DNA of 19,040 bases, from assembly GCA_964644555.1 (NCBI GenBank), contig CAZXWI010000024.1:1-19040 (forward strand), in the 5' to 3' direction. The notes under the pieces are model-generated. The model was not told where the DNA came from. It did no database searches and was given only the letters and a program-made list of their open reading frames with translations. The stretch comes from RUG14186 sp964644555. Its GTDB lineage: Bacteria; Bacillota; Clostridia; Eubacteriales; Anaerofustaceae. Of this stretch, positions 12,161-19,040 are shown one piece after another (the stretch's first letter is position 1; each line of letters begins with the position of its first letter). The translations under genes and the position numbers were made by a program.

Positions 12161-13795
12161 ATGCAAGTAATGGATATAGAGCATTTCAAAACTGCCATAA
12201 AAAGCGGATATGCCAATTTGGAAAACAACAAACAAAAGGTAAACGATTTGAATGTGTTCCCCGTTCCTGACGGAGATACAGGCACGAATATGTCGCTTAC
12301 CATGCAATTTGCGGTTGCGGAGCTTGATAAATCAAACGCTTCAAGCATTGCCGATATAACCACCGCTTGTTCTTCGGGTGCTCTCATGGGAGCAAGAGGA
12401 AATTCGGGAGTTATTCTCTCCCAGCTGTTAAGAGGCTTTTCAAAAGCTTGCCTTAACAAAACCAGCCTTAATATTGCCGAGGCTGCCGAGGCTATGGTTT
12501 CGGCTTCCGATATGGCATATAAAGCCGTTATGAAACCCACCGAAGGCACAATTCTCACCGTTGCCAGAGAAATGGCAGAATTCGCTCGTGATCACCACAG
12601 CGAATACACAAGCGGTGTAGAGTTCTTTGAAAATGTTATTGCTCAGGGTAAGGACGCACTCAGCCGTACTCCCGAAATGCTTCCCGTATTAAAGGAAGCC
12701 GGTGTTGTCGATTCAGGCGGATGCGGTCTTATTATGGTTTGCGAAGGCATTTTGCTTGCCATGAAAGGTGAGCCTGTTGAACTCAGCGAAGAAGATAAAA
12801 AAGAAAACACGGTTATGTTCACTTCCGATGTAAACAGCGATATAGAATTCGGATATTGCACCGAATTCTTGCTTCGCACAAACGGAAAAGAGTCATATCA
12901 GAAATTCTTAATTGATAAATTGATGAAATTGGGTGATTCGCTTTTGGTTATTGAGGACGGCTGCGTAATCAAGATTCATGTTCATACCAACGAACCTTGG
13001 AATGCCATGAAAATAGCCAGCACCTGCGGTGATTTCACCAAAATAAAAATCGAAAATATGCGTGAACAGCATAGCAATATTTTCGAAGAAGCAAACCATA
13101 TCGAGGACTACAAAACCGTAGAATATTCGAGCGAACATGTCGATTATGTCATCATCAGCGTATCTGCAGGGGACGGAATCAGCGAAATTCTCAAGGACCT
13201 CGGTGTTACCTATATAGTTGAGGGCGGCCAGACCATGAACCCCTCCACACAGGATTTCATGGAAGTTATCGATAACACAAATGCCGATAATTACATAATT
13301 TTGCCGAACAACAAAAATATCATCATGGCAGCAGAGCAAACAAAAAACATAAGCGAAAAGAACATCGCCGTTGTTCCCACCAAAAATATTCCCGAAGCAA
13401 TCAGCGCTCTCATAGGTTTTGATTGTGAAGAAAGCTTGGAAAACAATGTGGAAGCAATGAATGAAGCTCTTTCAAATGTTTGCTCAGGCCAGATAACCTA
13501 TGCCGTAAGAGATACCAGCCTCTCCGGAACTGAGATACATGAGGGCGACATAATAGGAATAATCGGTTCGGATATTGCCGTTTGCGAAAAAACGGTTGAT
13601 TCAGCTCTGGAAGTCTTAGCAGATAAAATGATAAATGAAGATACGGAAATGCTTTCCATTTACTACGGAAGTGATGTTTCCAAGTATCAAGCAGAAAAAA
13701 TGCAAAAATTATTGTCCAAGAAATATCTTGATATAGATGTAGAAGTATTTTACGGAGGTCAGCCTCTTTATTACTATATAGTAAGCGCTGAATAA
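12161..13795 (+). CDS. fakA: Fatty acid kinase catalytic subunit (YloV/DAK phosphatase domain)
   Basis: ATP-dependent kinase that, with a fatty-acid carrying FakB (DegV family) subunit, makes acyl-phosphate from exogenous fatty acids for phospholipid synthesis. 544 residues in three parts. The N-terminal DhaL-type kinase domain (about 1-200) holds NVFPVPDGDTGTNM (31-44, Mg-binding D38/D40), GARGNSGVILSQ (78-89) and VVDSGGCGL (182-190). The middle domain has C233 (FGYCTEF) and H273/H275 (KIHVHT), matching the zinc triad known in S. aureus FakA. The C-terminal domain resembles DegV-like folds, with EGGQTMNPSTQD (354-365). SD GAAAGGG at 12146-12152 favours the ATG at 12161 over one at 12170. No fakB is in this window. 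Followed by recG after only 5 bases. Confidence 0.92.
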   Translation: MQVMDIEHFKTAIKSGYANLENNKQKVNDLNVFPVPDGDTGTNMSLTMQFAVAELDKSNASSIADITTACSSGALMGARGNSGVILSQLLRGFSKACLNKTSLNIAEAAEAMVSASDMAYKAVMKPTEGTILTVAREMAEFARDHHSEYTSGVEFFENVIAQGKDALSRTPEMLPVLKEAGVVDSGGCGLIMVCEGILLAMKGEPVELSEEDKKENTVMFTSDVNSDIEFGYCTEFLLRTNGKESYQKFLIDKLMKLGDSLLVIEDGCVIKIHVHTNEPWNAMKIASTCGDFTKIKIENMREQHSNIFEEANHIEDYKTVEYSSEHVDYVIISVSAGDGISEILKDLGVTYIVEGGQTMNPSTQDFMEVIDNTNADNYIILPNNKNIIMAAEQTKNISEKNIAVVPTKNIPEAISALIGFDCEESLENNVEAMNEALSNVCSGQITYAVRDTSLSGTEIHEGDIIGIIGSDIAVCEKTVDSALEVLADKMINEDTEMLSIYYGSDVSKYQAEKMQKLLSKKYLDIDVEVFYGGQPLYYYIVSAE

Positions 13796-13800
13796 AAATT

Positions 13801-15834
13801 ATGAAAATTAATGAAGCAAGCGATATTTCATCAATAAAAGGTGTCGGGGAAAAGAAAAGAGATGCCCTTGGAAGTATCGGAATCAATACAGTAAAAGATT
13901 TGCTAGAATTCTTTCCGCACGATTACCGTGACAGAGGTATTTTTAAGGATTACTCCGAATGTGCGGAGGGCGATTTATGTTTGGTAAAGGCTAAATATAC
14001 AGGCATAGCCGTAGGCGGATATGCGAAAAAAGGTTATTCGAAATCAATTTTGACTTTTGAGGACGGTGTGGATTCTTTCGATGTAATATTCTACAACCAG
14101 CCCTATATAAGCACATCGCTTAAGGTCAACGAGCTTTATCGCTTGTATGGTCGCTTTTATAAAAACAAAGACAAATTGGTAATGATATCACCTCAGCTTG
14201 AGCGAGATGACATTGCAGTGTATCTTAATGAGGGAGTATATCCGATATATTCCATTCCGGTAAAATGCGGGATCAAACAAAAGGAATTTACCGGCTTTAT
14301 TTCCGATGCACTCGATAAGGTTCACCTTGATGAAGATATGCCGCTTTGGCTCAATAACGACTTAGCTCTTTTATCAAAAGAAGAATCACTAAGGCTTATT
14401 CATGAGCCTATGAGTATCTCCGAAGCTTATAAAGGACTCAGATATTTTAAAACAAAGGAATTCATTTCATTCTATATTAAAATGAATGCTCGCCGTGCGC
14501 ACTCTCGCAAAGACGGCATAAAGCTTGATATTTCCCATGTTAACAAGTTCAACGAACTTTTGAAATTCAAGCTCACCAATTCGCAAATATCATCTCTTAA
14601 AGATGTGTTAAGGGATATGGCAAGCGGCAAGCAAATGAACCGCCTCATTCAGGGTGATGTAGGCAGCGGAAAAACCATGATAAGCGTAATGGCTTCATAT
14701 GTAGTTGCAGCAAACGGTATGCAAGCGGCTATATGCGCACCCACCGAAATTTTGGCTAAACAACACTATCAAAAATATTCGCCCTATTTCGAAGCTCACG
14801 GTTATAAATGCGGTATCCTTTATTCGGGCATGAAAAAGGAACTTCGTGACAAAATGCAGGAGGCCATTAAAAAGGGTGTTGTAAAGGTTGTATTCGGTAC
14901 TCATGCGCTTTTCTCGGATAATGTTGAGTATCAAAATCTTGCCCTTATTACCATTGACGAACAGCATCGCTACGGTGTTGCTCAAAGGGCTGCTCTTGAG
15001 AGCAAAGGATTTAACCCCCATGTTTTGGTAATGAGCGCAACTCCCATACCGAGAACTCTGGCTCTCGGCATATATAAAGATTTAGATGTAAGCGTTATCG
15101 ACGAGTTGCCCTCGGGCAGAAAGCCGATAAAAACAATGGTTGTAGGTCCATCTCAGACCGACAAAATCTACGAATACATATCCAAATTTGCGCAAAAAGG
15201 GCTGAAATCATACATCGTTTGCCCTGCTATAGATGCGCTTGATATGGAAAATGTAAGCAGGGTATACACACAGGCTAAAGAAGCTCTTGCACCCAACAGG
15301 GTGGTGTTTATAACCGGCGAAATGAAAGAAGAAGAAAAAAATACCGTAATGCAGCAATTCGCCAACGGCCCTACCAACATATTGGTGGCGACCTCTATAA
15401 TCGAGGTAGGGGTTGATGTGCCAAATGCCGTAATTATGTGGATAAGAGGTGCGGAGCGCTTCGGACTTGCTCAGCTTCACCAGCTTAGAGGAAGAGTAGG
15501 CAGAAACAATTTGCAGTCATATTGTTTCTTGCAAACAGATTCTTCGAGTGAAAAGAGTATGCAAAGATTAAGTGTGCTCAAAAATTCGGATAACGGATTC
15601 GAAATTGCGAAAAAGGATATGCAGCTTCGTGGTTCGGGCGAAATATTCGGCTTCAAACAAAGCGGAAAATCTTCCGAAATAATCGAAGATGCATTGGCTT
15701 ATCCCGACTTATTTATGGCTTGCGATGAAATAAGCACAAAATTAAAGGATTCCGCAAAAGAAACCGATATCAAATTTTATGAGTCGCTCAAAGTCGATTC
15801 CGACAAAGCATACGAGCAGATTGCGTTTAACTAA
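13801..15834 (+). CDS. recG: ATP-dependent DNA helicase RecG
   Basis: Double-strand DNA translocase that regresses stalled replication forks and branch-migrates junctions. 677 residues, full length. The N-terminal wedge region begins ISSIKGVGEKKRDALGSIGI (9-28) and has FFPHDYRDR. Superfamily 2 motifs: QGDVGSGKT (284-292, Walker A K291), APTEILAKQH (313-322), FGTHALF (365-371), DEQH box (386-389), MSATPIPRTLAL (411-422), TSIIEVGVDVPNA (531-543) and QLRGRVGRN (561-569). The C-terminal QLRGSGEIFGFKQSG is the typical RecG wedge contact. There is no SD; the ATG follows the fakA stop by 5 bases, so translation is probably coupled. Third gene of the Asp23-fakA-recG run. Bacillus has sdaAB/sdaAA between yloV and recG; these are absent. 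Confidence 0.97.
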   Translation: MKINEASDISSIKGVGEKKRDALGSIGINTVKDLLEFFPHDYRDRGIFKDYSECAEGDLCLVKAKYTGIAVGGYAKKGYSKSILTFEDGVDSFDVIFYNQPYISTSLKVNELYRLYGRFYKNKDKLVMISPQLERDDIAVYLNEGVYPIYSIPVKCGIKQKEFTGFISDALDKVHLDEDMPLWLNNDLALLSKEESLRLIHEPMSISEAYKGLRYFKTKEFISFYIKMNARRAHSRKDGIKLDISHVNKFNELLKFKLTNSQISSLKDVLRDMASGKQMNRLIQGDVGSGKTMISVMASYVVAANGMQAAICAPTEILAKQHYQKYSPYFEAHGYKCGILYSGMKKELRDKMQEAIKKGVVKVVFGTHALFSDNVEYQNLALITIDEQHRYGVAQRAALESKGFNPHVLVMSATPIPRTLALGIYKDLDVSVIDELPSGRKPIKTMVVGPSQTDKIYEYISKFAQKGLKSYIVCPAIDALDMENVSRVYTQAKEALAPNRVVFITGEMKEEEKNTVMQQFANGPTNILVATSIIEVGVDVPNAVIMWIRGAERFGLAQLHQLRGRVGRNNLQSYCFLQTDSSSEKSMQRLSVLKNSDNGFEIAKKDMQLRGSGEIFGFKQSGKSSEIIEDALAYPDLFMACDEISTKLKDSAKETDIKFYESLKVDSDKAYEQIAFN

Positions 15835-15845
15835 AGAGGTATCAT

Positions 15846-16418
15846 ATGCATGAAAACAAAAAACAACTGTTTTGGCAGTTGTTTTATGTCTTTTTTAAGA
15901 TAGGATTGTTCACATTCGGCGGAGGATACGCCATGCTTCCGCTGATACAAAGAGAAGTAGTCGAAAACAATAAATGGATAGACGAAGACACTCTCATGGA
16001 TGTGTTTGCTATAAGTGAAAGCACCCCCGGCCCCGTTGCCATAAATTCGGCAACCTTTATCGGCTACAACATAATGGGCTTTTGGGGTTCATTTGTTGCC
16101 ACGTTGGGTGTGGTATTGCCATCGGTTATTGTAATAGTTGCCGTAAGCGGATTTTATGTGGCATTTCGCAGCAATGTATGGGTTGATTATGCGTTCAGAG
16201 GGGTACAAGCCGCAGTTTGTGTTTTGCTCATAAATAATGTAATTAAGCTTGTCAAAAAATATAAGAAAAATTCTTTTGCCCTTGTTACGGCACTTATATC
16301 CTTCATTTTAATGGCAGTGTTTAATGTTAAAGCAGTATACATAATCATCACTTGCATACTCCTCGGCATAATATCCGTTAGGTTTAATATTCACCTCAAG
16401 GAGGACAACGAACAATGA
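15846..16418 (+). CDS. chrA: Chromate transporter family protein, short chain, first of pair
   Basis: 190-residue integral membrane protein with about six helices, half the size of classical ChrA. It carries the family signatures GLFTFGGGYAMLPLIQ (20-35) and ISESTPGPVAINSATFIGY (56-74), and a helix-rich C-terminus. Short-chain ChrA proteins usually occur as adjacent pairs that together form the transporter; the next gene is the partner. In anaerobes without chromate exposure the true substrate is uncertain (sulfate-like or other oxyanions are guesses). SD AGAGGT starts right after the recG stop. A 10-bp hairpin overlaps codons 5-14. The two genes share motifs at the DNA level too (ACATTCGGCGGAGG), which points to old tandem duplication. 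Confidence 0.9.
   Translation: MHENKKQLFWQLFYVFFKIGLFTFGGGYAMLPLIQREVVENNKWIDEDTLMDVFAISESTPGPVAINSATFIGYNIMGFWGSFVATLGVVLPSVIVIVAVSGFYVAFRSNVWVDYAFRGVQAAVCVLLINNVIKLVKKYKKNSFALVTALISFILMAVFNVKAVYIIITCILLGIISVRFNIHLKEDNEQ
15860..15885 (+). other. Perfect hairpin within the start of the first chrA
   Basis: AAAACAACTG (15860-15869) and CAGTTGTTTT (15876-15885) form a perfect 10-bp stem with a six-base loop, followed five bases later by TTTTTT (15891-15896). In form this is an intrinsic terminator or attenuator, but it lies inside codons 5-14 of chrA, 15 bp after the start. It could lower transcription of the chrA pair and the GIY-YIG gene relative to recG. Confidence 0.4.
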
Positions 16419-16972
16419 TTTATTGGGAATTGTTTTATGTGTTCTTCACTGTAGGGCTGTTTACATTCGGCGGAGGTCATGCCATGATTCCGCTGATGCA
16501 GCAGGAGATAGTTGCTCATGGCTGGATAGACGCTCAGACGGTAATAGATTTCATTGCCGTAAGCGAAAGCACACCGGGGCCTTTTGCCGTTAATATGGCA
16601 ACATTCGTGGGTTATCGCATGGGCGGTGCATTCGGGTGTTTTTGCTCTGTTTTGGGAATAGTTTTGCCGTCGTTTTTGATTATTCTTTTGATAGCCAAGT
16701 TTTTTAAGAATTTCGGCGACAATAAATATGTTAAGGGTGTATTTTCATTTCTTCGTCCTGCCGTATGCGGTTTGATAGCATATGCCGCTTCAAGTATTAC
16801 TGTAACCGCCATTGCCGAATATTCGGGAGAAGTTGCATACATAAATATATATGCCGTGGGTTTAATAGCACTTTTGTTTTGGATTTCGTCCAAGTTTAAG
16901 AAACTGCACCCCATTGCACTCATTGTTCTTTCGGCAATTTTGGGTATTTTGTTATACGGAGTGATACTTTAG
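16415..16972 (+). CDS. chrA: Chromate transporter family protein, short chain, second of pair
   Basis: 185-residue membrane protein, paralogous to the preceding gene: GLFTFGGGHAMIPLMQQEIV (14-33) and VSESTPGPFAVNMATFVGY (49-67), followed by several helices and ending LLYGVIL. It overlaps the first chrA by 4 nt (ATGA), so the two are translationally coupled. AAGGAGG (16398-16404) serves as SD, partly paired by a short CCTC-AAG-GAGG hairpin that could reduce independent initiation. Both ORFs are intact and each contains the complete signature, so this is a real two-gene pair, not a broken fusion. The second protein is expected to sit in the opposite membrane orientation, as described for short-chain ChrA pairs; I cannot test that here. 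Confidence 0.9.
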   Translation: MIYWELFYVFFTVGLFTFGGGHAMIPLMQQEIVAHGWIDAQTVIDFIAVSESTPGPFAVNMATFVGYRMGGAFGCFCSVLGIVLPSFLIILLIAKFFKNFGDNKYVKGVFSFLRPAVCGLIAYAASSITVTAIAEYSGEVAYINIYAVGLIALLFWISSKFKKLHPIALIVLSAILGILLYGVIL

Positions 16973-17241
16973 TGCAAAAAAAGTTTTATTCGTATATGCT
17001 GATATGTTCCGATAATACCATATACAGCGGATATACCGTAAATCTACAAAACCGCCTGAAAAACCATAACTTAGGCACGGCTTCAAAGTACACACGAACT
17101 CGCAGACCCGTAAAACTTGCGTATTACGAAGAGTTCGACACCAAAAGCGAAGCAATGAAGCGTGAAGCTTACTATAAAAGCCTTGAACGGGGCGAAAAAC
17201 TTATTATGATAAAAGAGTTTGAAAAGAATATTAAAGAATAA
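16972..17241 (+). CDS. yazA: GIY-YIG nuclease-like protein of the YazA/UPF0213 family
   Basis: 89-residue single-domain GIY-YIG protein. YSYMLICSDNTIYSGYT (6-22) contains the GIY-equivalent (SYM) and YIG-equivalent (YSG) strands. R28 and H32 (NRLKNHNLGTASKYT), YTRTRRPVKLAYYEEF (40-55) and the later KREAYYKSLERGEK fit the UPF0213 pattern. It is the small, stand-alone type, unlike homing endonucleases or UvrC. Role unknown; DNA-structure processing is possible. GTG start overlapping the TAG of the second chrA (TAGTG), with CGGAGTG as SD upstream. Last gene of the 11.8-17.2 kb operon; a terminator follows directly. Coupling to chrA is probably positional only. Confidence 0.88.
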   Translation: MQKKFYSYMLICSDNTIYSGYTVNLQNRLKNHNLGTASKYTRTRRPVKLAYYEEFDTKSEAMKREAYYKSLERGEKLIMIKEFEKNIKE

Positions 17242-17243
17242 AT

Positions 17244-17274
17244 AAACAGGTTACCTATATGAGGGAACCTGTTT
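17244..17274. terminator. Terminator shared by the GIY-YIG gene and the Hcy methyltransferase gene
   Basis: AAACAGGTT (17244-17252) pairs with AACCTGTTT (17266-17274), extended by CC/GG across one mismatch. TTTTAAATT on plus and TTTATT on minus follow, so it can work for both convergent units. Confidence 0.8.
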
Positions 17275-17278
17275 TAAA

Positions 17279-18115
17279 TTATCTTATTAAATTATTAAGC
17301 TTTGCCATGCACTCACTGTCCGCACCGCAGCAGCCTCCTATAATATGTATGTCGTTTTTTACAAGTTCTGCTGATGCTTTTGCGTAATCTTCTGAAGAAG
17401 TCGGGTATGAAATGCCACTTAGCGTATTTATCGGCTGACCTCTGTTCGGTTCTGCAAACAGGGCTTTGTCGGTACTCTGCTTTAGCTTTTTTAAAATGGG
17501 CAGCATTTCTTTCGGAGTAAGTGTGCAATTTATCCCTGCTGCATCAATATCGGTAGAATTTATAAATTCGATATATTCGCTAAGGCTTGTTCCGAACCAG
17601 GTATGTTCGTTCTCCCGAAAGCTCATGCTGAGGAAAATAGGTTTATCACAAACTTCTCTGCAAGCGTCATAAGCTGCTTTGGCATCGCTTAGGGTACTTA
17701 ATGTTTCCGCAATTATCATATCGGCATGGGAGTGTGCCAGCGCAATTTGATATTTATATAATTCATATGCTCCCTCATATGATTTTTCTCCCGATGGAGC
17801 TAAGCCGAAAGCCACTGCTTTGTCATCGAATTCGGCTTTTGCCTTGTTTGCATTGTAAACAGCCGATTCGATTAACTTTTCGATATCATATCCGGATTTT
17901 TCGGCAGAGCTCTTTCTTAAATCAAATGAGTTGGTGATTATAATATCGCACCCTGCAGCGAGATATCCTCTGTGGATATTTGTGATAACTTCGGGGGTAG
18001 TTACATTTAGCTTTAATATGTCGCTCGGAGAGTATCCCATTTGCATGACCACAGCACCCATCGAGCCATCGAGAAGAATTATTTCGTTATCTTTTATTTT
18101 TTTTCTTATATTCAT
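17279..18115 (-). CDS. Homocysteine S-methyltransferase family protein
   Basis: 278-residue (beta/alpha)8 zinc enzyme domain, as in MetH N-terminal modules and MmuM. Family role: methyl transfer to homocysteine to make methionine. Motifs are LLDGSMGAVVMQMG (14-27), TNSFDLRKSS (61-70), GINC (C197) and IIGGCCGA (C262, C263), giving the complete zinc-cysteine triad. It contains only the Hcy domain: no pterin, B12 or activation domain follows, so the methyl donor could be S-methylmethionine, or a separate corrinoid/pterin protein. I start it at 18115, not 18163: the uppP stop and this ATG overlap as TAATG, with AGGAAAA as SD, and MNIRKKIKDNEIILLDGSMG is the natural N-terminus. Second gene of an operon with uppP, ended by the terminator at 17244-17274. 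The link to uppP is not functional in any obvious way. Confidence 0.88.
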   Translation of the reverse strand: MNIRKKIKDNEIILLDGSMGAVVMQMGYSPSDILKLNVTTPEVITNIHRGYLAAGCDIIITNSFDLRKSSAEKSGYDIEKLIESAVYNANKAKAEFDDKAVAFGLAPSGEKSYEGAYELYKYQIALAHSHADMIIAETLSTLSDAKAAYDACREVCDKPIFLSMSFRENEHTWFGTSLSEYIEFINSTDIDAAGINCTLTPKEMLPILKKLKQSTDKALFAEPNRGQPINTLSGISYPTSSEDYAKASAELVKNDIHIIGGCCGADSECMAKLNNLIR

Positions 18116-18945
18116 TAGAATTTTCCTACGTTGAGCAGAATTGCCACAGCGACCACCCAACAATATACCGAGAACGATATAAGACTACCTTGTTTGACCA
18201 CTTTCTTAAACAGCACTATTGATAAATATCCTACCACCATAGCTGTTACAAACCCTACCAAAACAGGCATTATCGAAATTTGCGAAATTGCCGATGCGAT
18301 ATCGCCTAAATCCAGTATTACAGAACCGAGTATTGTGGGAAGAGCCAAAAGAAACGAAAATTCGAGAGCATCATCTTTTTTAAGCCCCATAACAAGCCCG
18401 CCCGTCATTGTGGTTCCTGAGCGTGATAACCCCGGCATTATGGCGCACATTTGAAACAGACCTACCATAAATGATTTTTTGTATCCCAAGTCTTTAAGTT
18501 CCAATTGGTTTTTTTCGCTTAATTTTTCCGATAACATAAGAATAAAACCCGTAATAATCAGCATTATGCACACAACCAAGACGGAACTGAATAATGCTTC
18601 AAATAAGTCGTTGAGCAGTACTCCCACAACCCCTGCCGGAATACAGCCTATGATTATATAGATTATGTATCTTCTGTATTTATGTTCTTTTAAGCCTAAG
18701 CCTTTGCCCTTAAATAAATCACCGAGCATTTTAAAAAACTCGATAATAAGATTTTTTACAGTGTCCCAATATGCTGCGACTATAGCAAAGAATGTGCCTA
18801 AATGAAGTATTATGGCAAATGCCAAATTGTTTTCTTCTATTCCGAAAAGAGCCTGCACTATTACCAAATGCCCTGAACTGCTGATGGGCAAAAATTCGGC
18901 AAGCCCCTGCACTAAACCTAATACAAATGCTTCTAATATACTCAT
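18115..18945 (-). CDS. uppP: Undecaprenyl-diphosphate phosphatase (BacA/UppP)
   Basis: Integral membrane enzyme that removes a phosphate from undecaprenyl diphosphate to recycle the lipid carrier for peptidoglycan and teichoic acid assembly; extra copies give bacitracin resistance. 276 residues with about eight helices. The (E/Q)xxxE region is VQGLAEFLPISSSGHL (12-27: Q13, E17, H26). The second catalytic segment is MPGLSRSGTTMTGG (170-183: R175, S174). All known key residues are present. GGAGG SD 7 bases before the ATG; an extended -10 promoter is upstream. Followed with a one-base TAATG overlap by the homocysteine S-methyltransferase gene. Regulation by bacitracin-type two-component systems is not visible. 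Confidence 0.95.
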   Translation of the reverse strand: MSILEAFVLGLVQGLAEFLPISSSGHLVIVQALFGIEENNLAFAIILHLGTFFAIVAAYWDTVKNLIIEFFKMLGDLFKGKGLGLKEHKYRRYIIYIIIGCIPAGVVGVLLNDLFEALFSSVLVVCIMLIITGFILMLSEKLSEKNQLELKDLGYKKSFMVGLFQMCAIMPGLSRSGTTMTGGLVMGLKKDDALEFSFLLALPTILGSVILDLGDIASAISQISIMPVLVGFVTAMVVGYLSIVLFKKVVKQGSLISFSVYCWVVAVAILLNVGKF

Positions 18946-18971
18946 GATAATATCCTCCGTTTAATTAATAT

Positions 18972-18980
18972 ATTCTATCA
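18972..18980 (-). promoter_or_regulatory. Extended -10 promoter of uppP
   Basis: TGATAGAAT on minus, with the -10 TAGAAT at 18972-18977 and TG at 18979-18980. The -35 is weak (AGGTT-like). The rest of 18981-19040 is A/T-rich, with nothing else seen before the window ends. Confidence 0.5.
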
Positions 18981-19040
18981 CAATAAAATACTTTAACCTA
19001 AAAAACTCATTTATAATTTTATTTTATATATTAAATACTC

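Noticed and set aside
15846..16972. The two chrA ORFs as one gene broken by a frameshift
   Set aside because: Each ORF carries the full GGG and SESTPGP signatures, has its own SD and normal short-chain length; the ATGA overlap is ordinary coupling.
16972..17241. GIY-YIG gene as a homing endonuclease or mobile element
   Set aside because: It is the short UPF0213/YazA type, lacks DNA-binding extensions and is embedded in a tight operon without intron or intein signs.
1..19040. CRISPR array, tRNA or rRNA genes, insertion sequences, prophage genes
   Set aside because: No regularly spaced repeats, cloverleaf with a CCA-type end, rRNA segments, transposase or phage proteins were seen on either strand.

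Overview
This window comes from a low-GC, Gram-positive, endospore-forming bacterium, most likely a member of Clostridia (Bacillota). The evidence is AT-rich spacers, strong purine-rich Shine-Dalgarno sites, vegetative promoters that often carry an extended -10 (TGnTATAAT), a SipL-type SPOCS/LysM spore morphogenesis protein, a single-chain glycyl-tRNA synthetase next to recO, and the Firmicutes cluster rpmB / yloU / fakA / recG. Genus cannot be decided from the sequence. Nearly all of it is chromosomal housekeeping DNA; I see no phage, plasmid, insertion sequence or CRISPR array.

Layout. (1) 1-1842, plus strand: the end of a cell-surface polymer region, with a CDP-glycerol glycerophosphotransferase-like gene and tagD, the enzyme that makes CDP-glycerol. 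The first gene is clearly more AT-rich than the rest. A palindrome and a GC-rich repeat flank tagD. (2) 1881-5289, minus strand: recO-glyS-small membrane protein from one promoter, then a separately promoted TetR regulator. They end at a bidirectional terminator shared with tagD. (3) 5472-7917, minus strand: ECF-type S component (probably pantothenate) - coaX - dusB, a cofactor uptake and CoA-entry operon with an overlapping tRNA-modification gene. (4) 7919-8416: about 420 bp without a protein gene, holding a promoter and a possible short RNA, then the rpmB promoter. (5) rpmB on plus, then on minus sipL followed by a 54-codon membrane ORF. (6) patB/malY on plus. (7) 11751-17275, plus strand: one long tight operon, Asp23 family - fakA - recG - chrA - chrA - GIY-YIG. 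(8) 17244-18980, minus strand: uppP - homocysteine S-methyltransferase, with a TAATG stop-start overlap.

Working together: TagD supplies the donor for the first gene's product; the S component and CoaX form an uptake-and-phosphorylation pair for pantothenate; PatB can release homocysteine and the Hcy-domain enzyme can methylate it, although they lie in different operons; UppP recycles the undecaprenyl carrier that wall polymers need.

I did not find a convincing new multi-gene system. The points most worth a second look are: CoaX carrying Asn at one of its three conserved Asp positions; a 54-codon membrane ORF behind sipL; a possible ~105-nt RNA upstream of rpmB; a terminator-like hairpin inside the start of the first chrA; and a perfect dyad over the -35 of the recO-glyS promoter.
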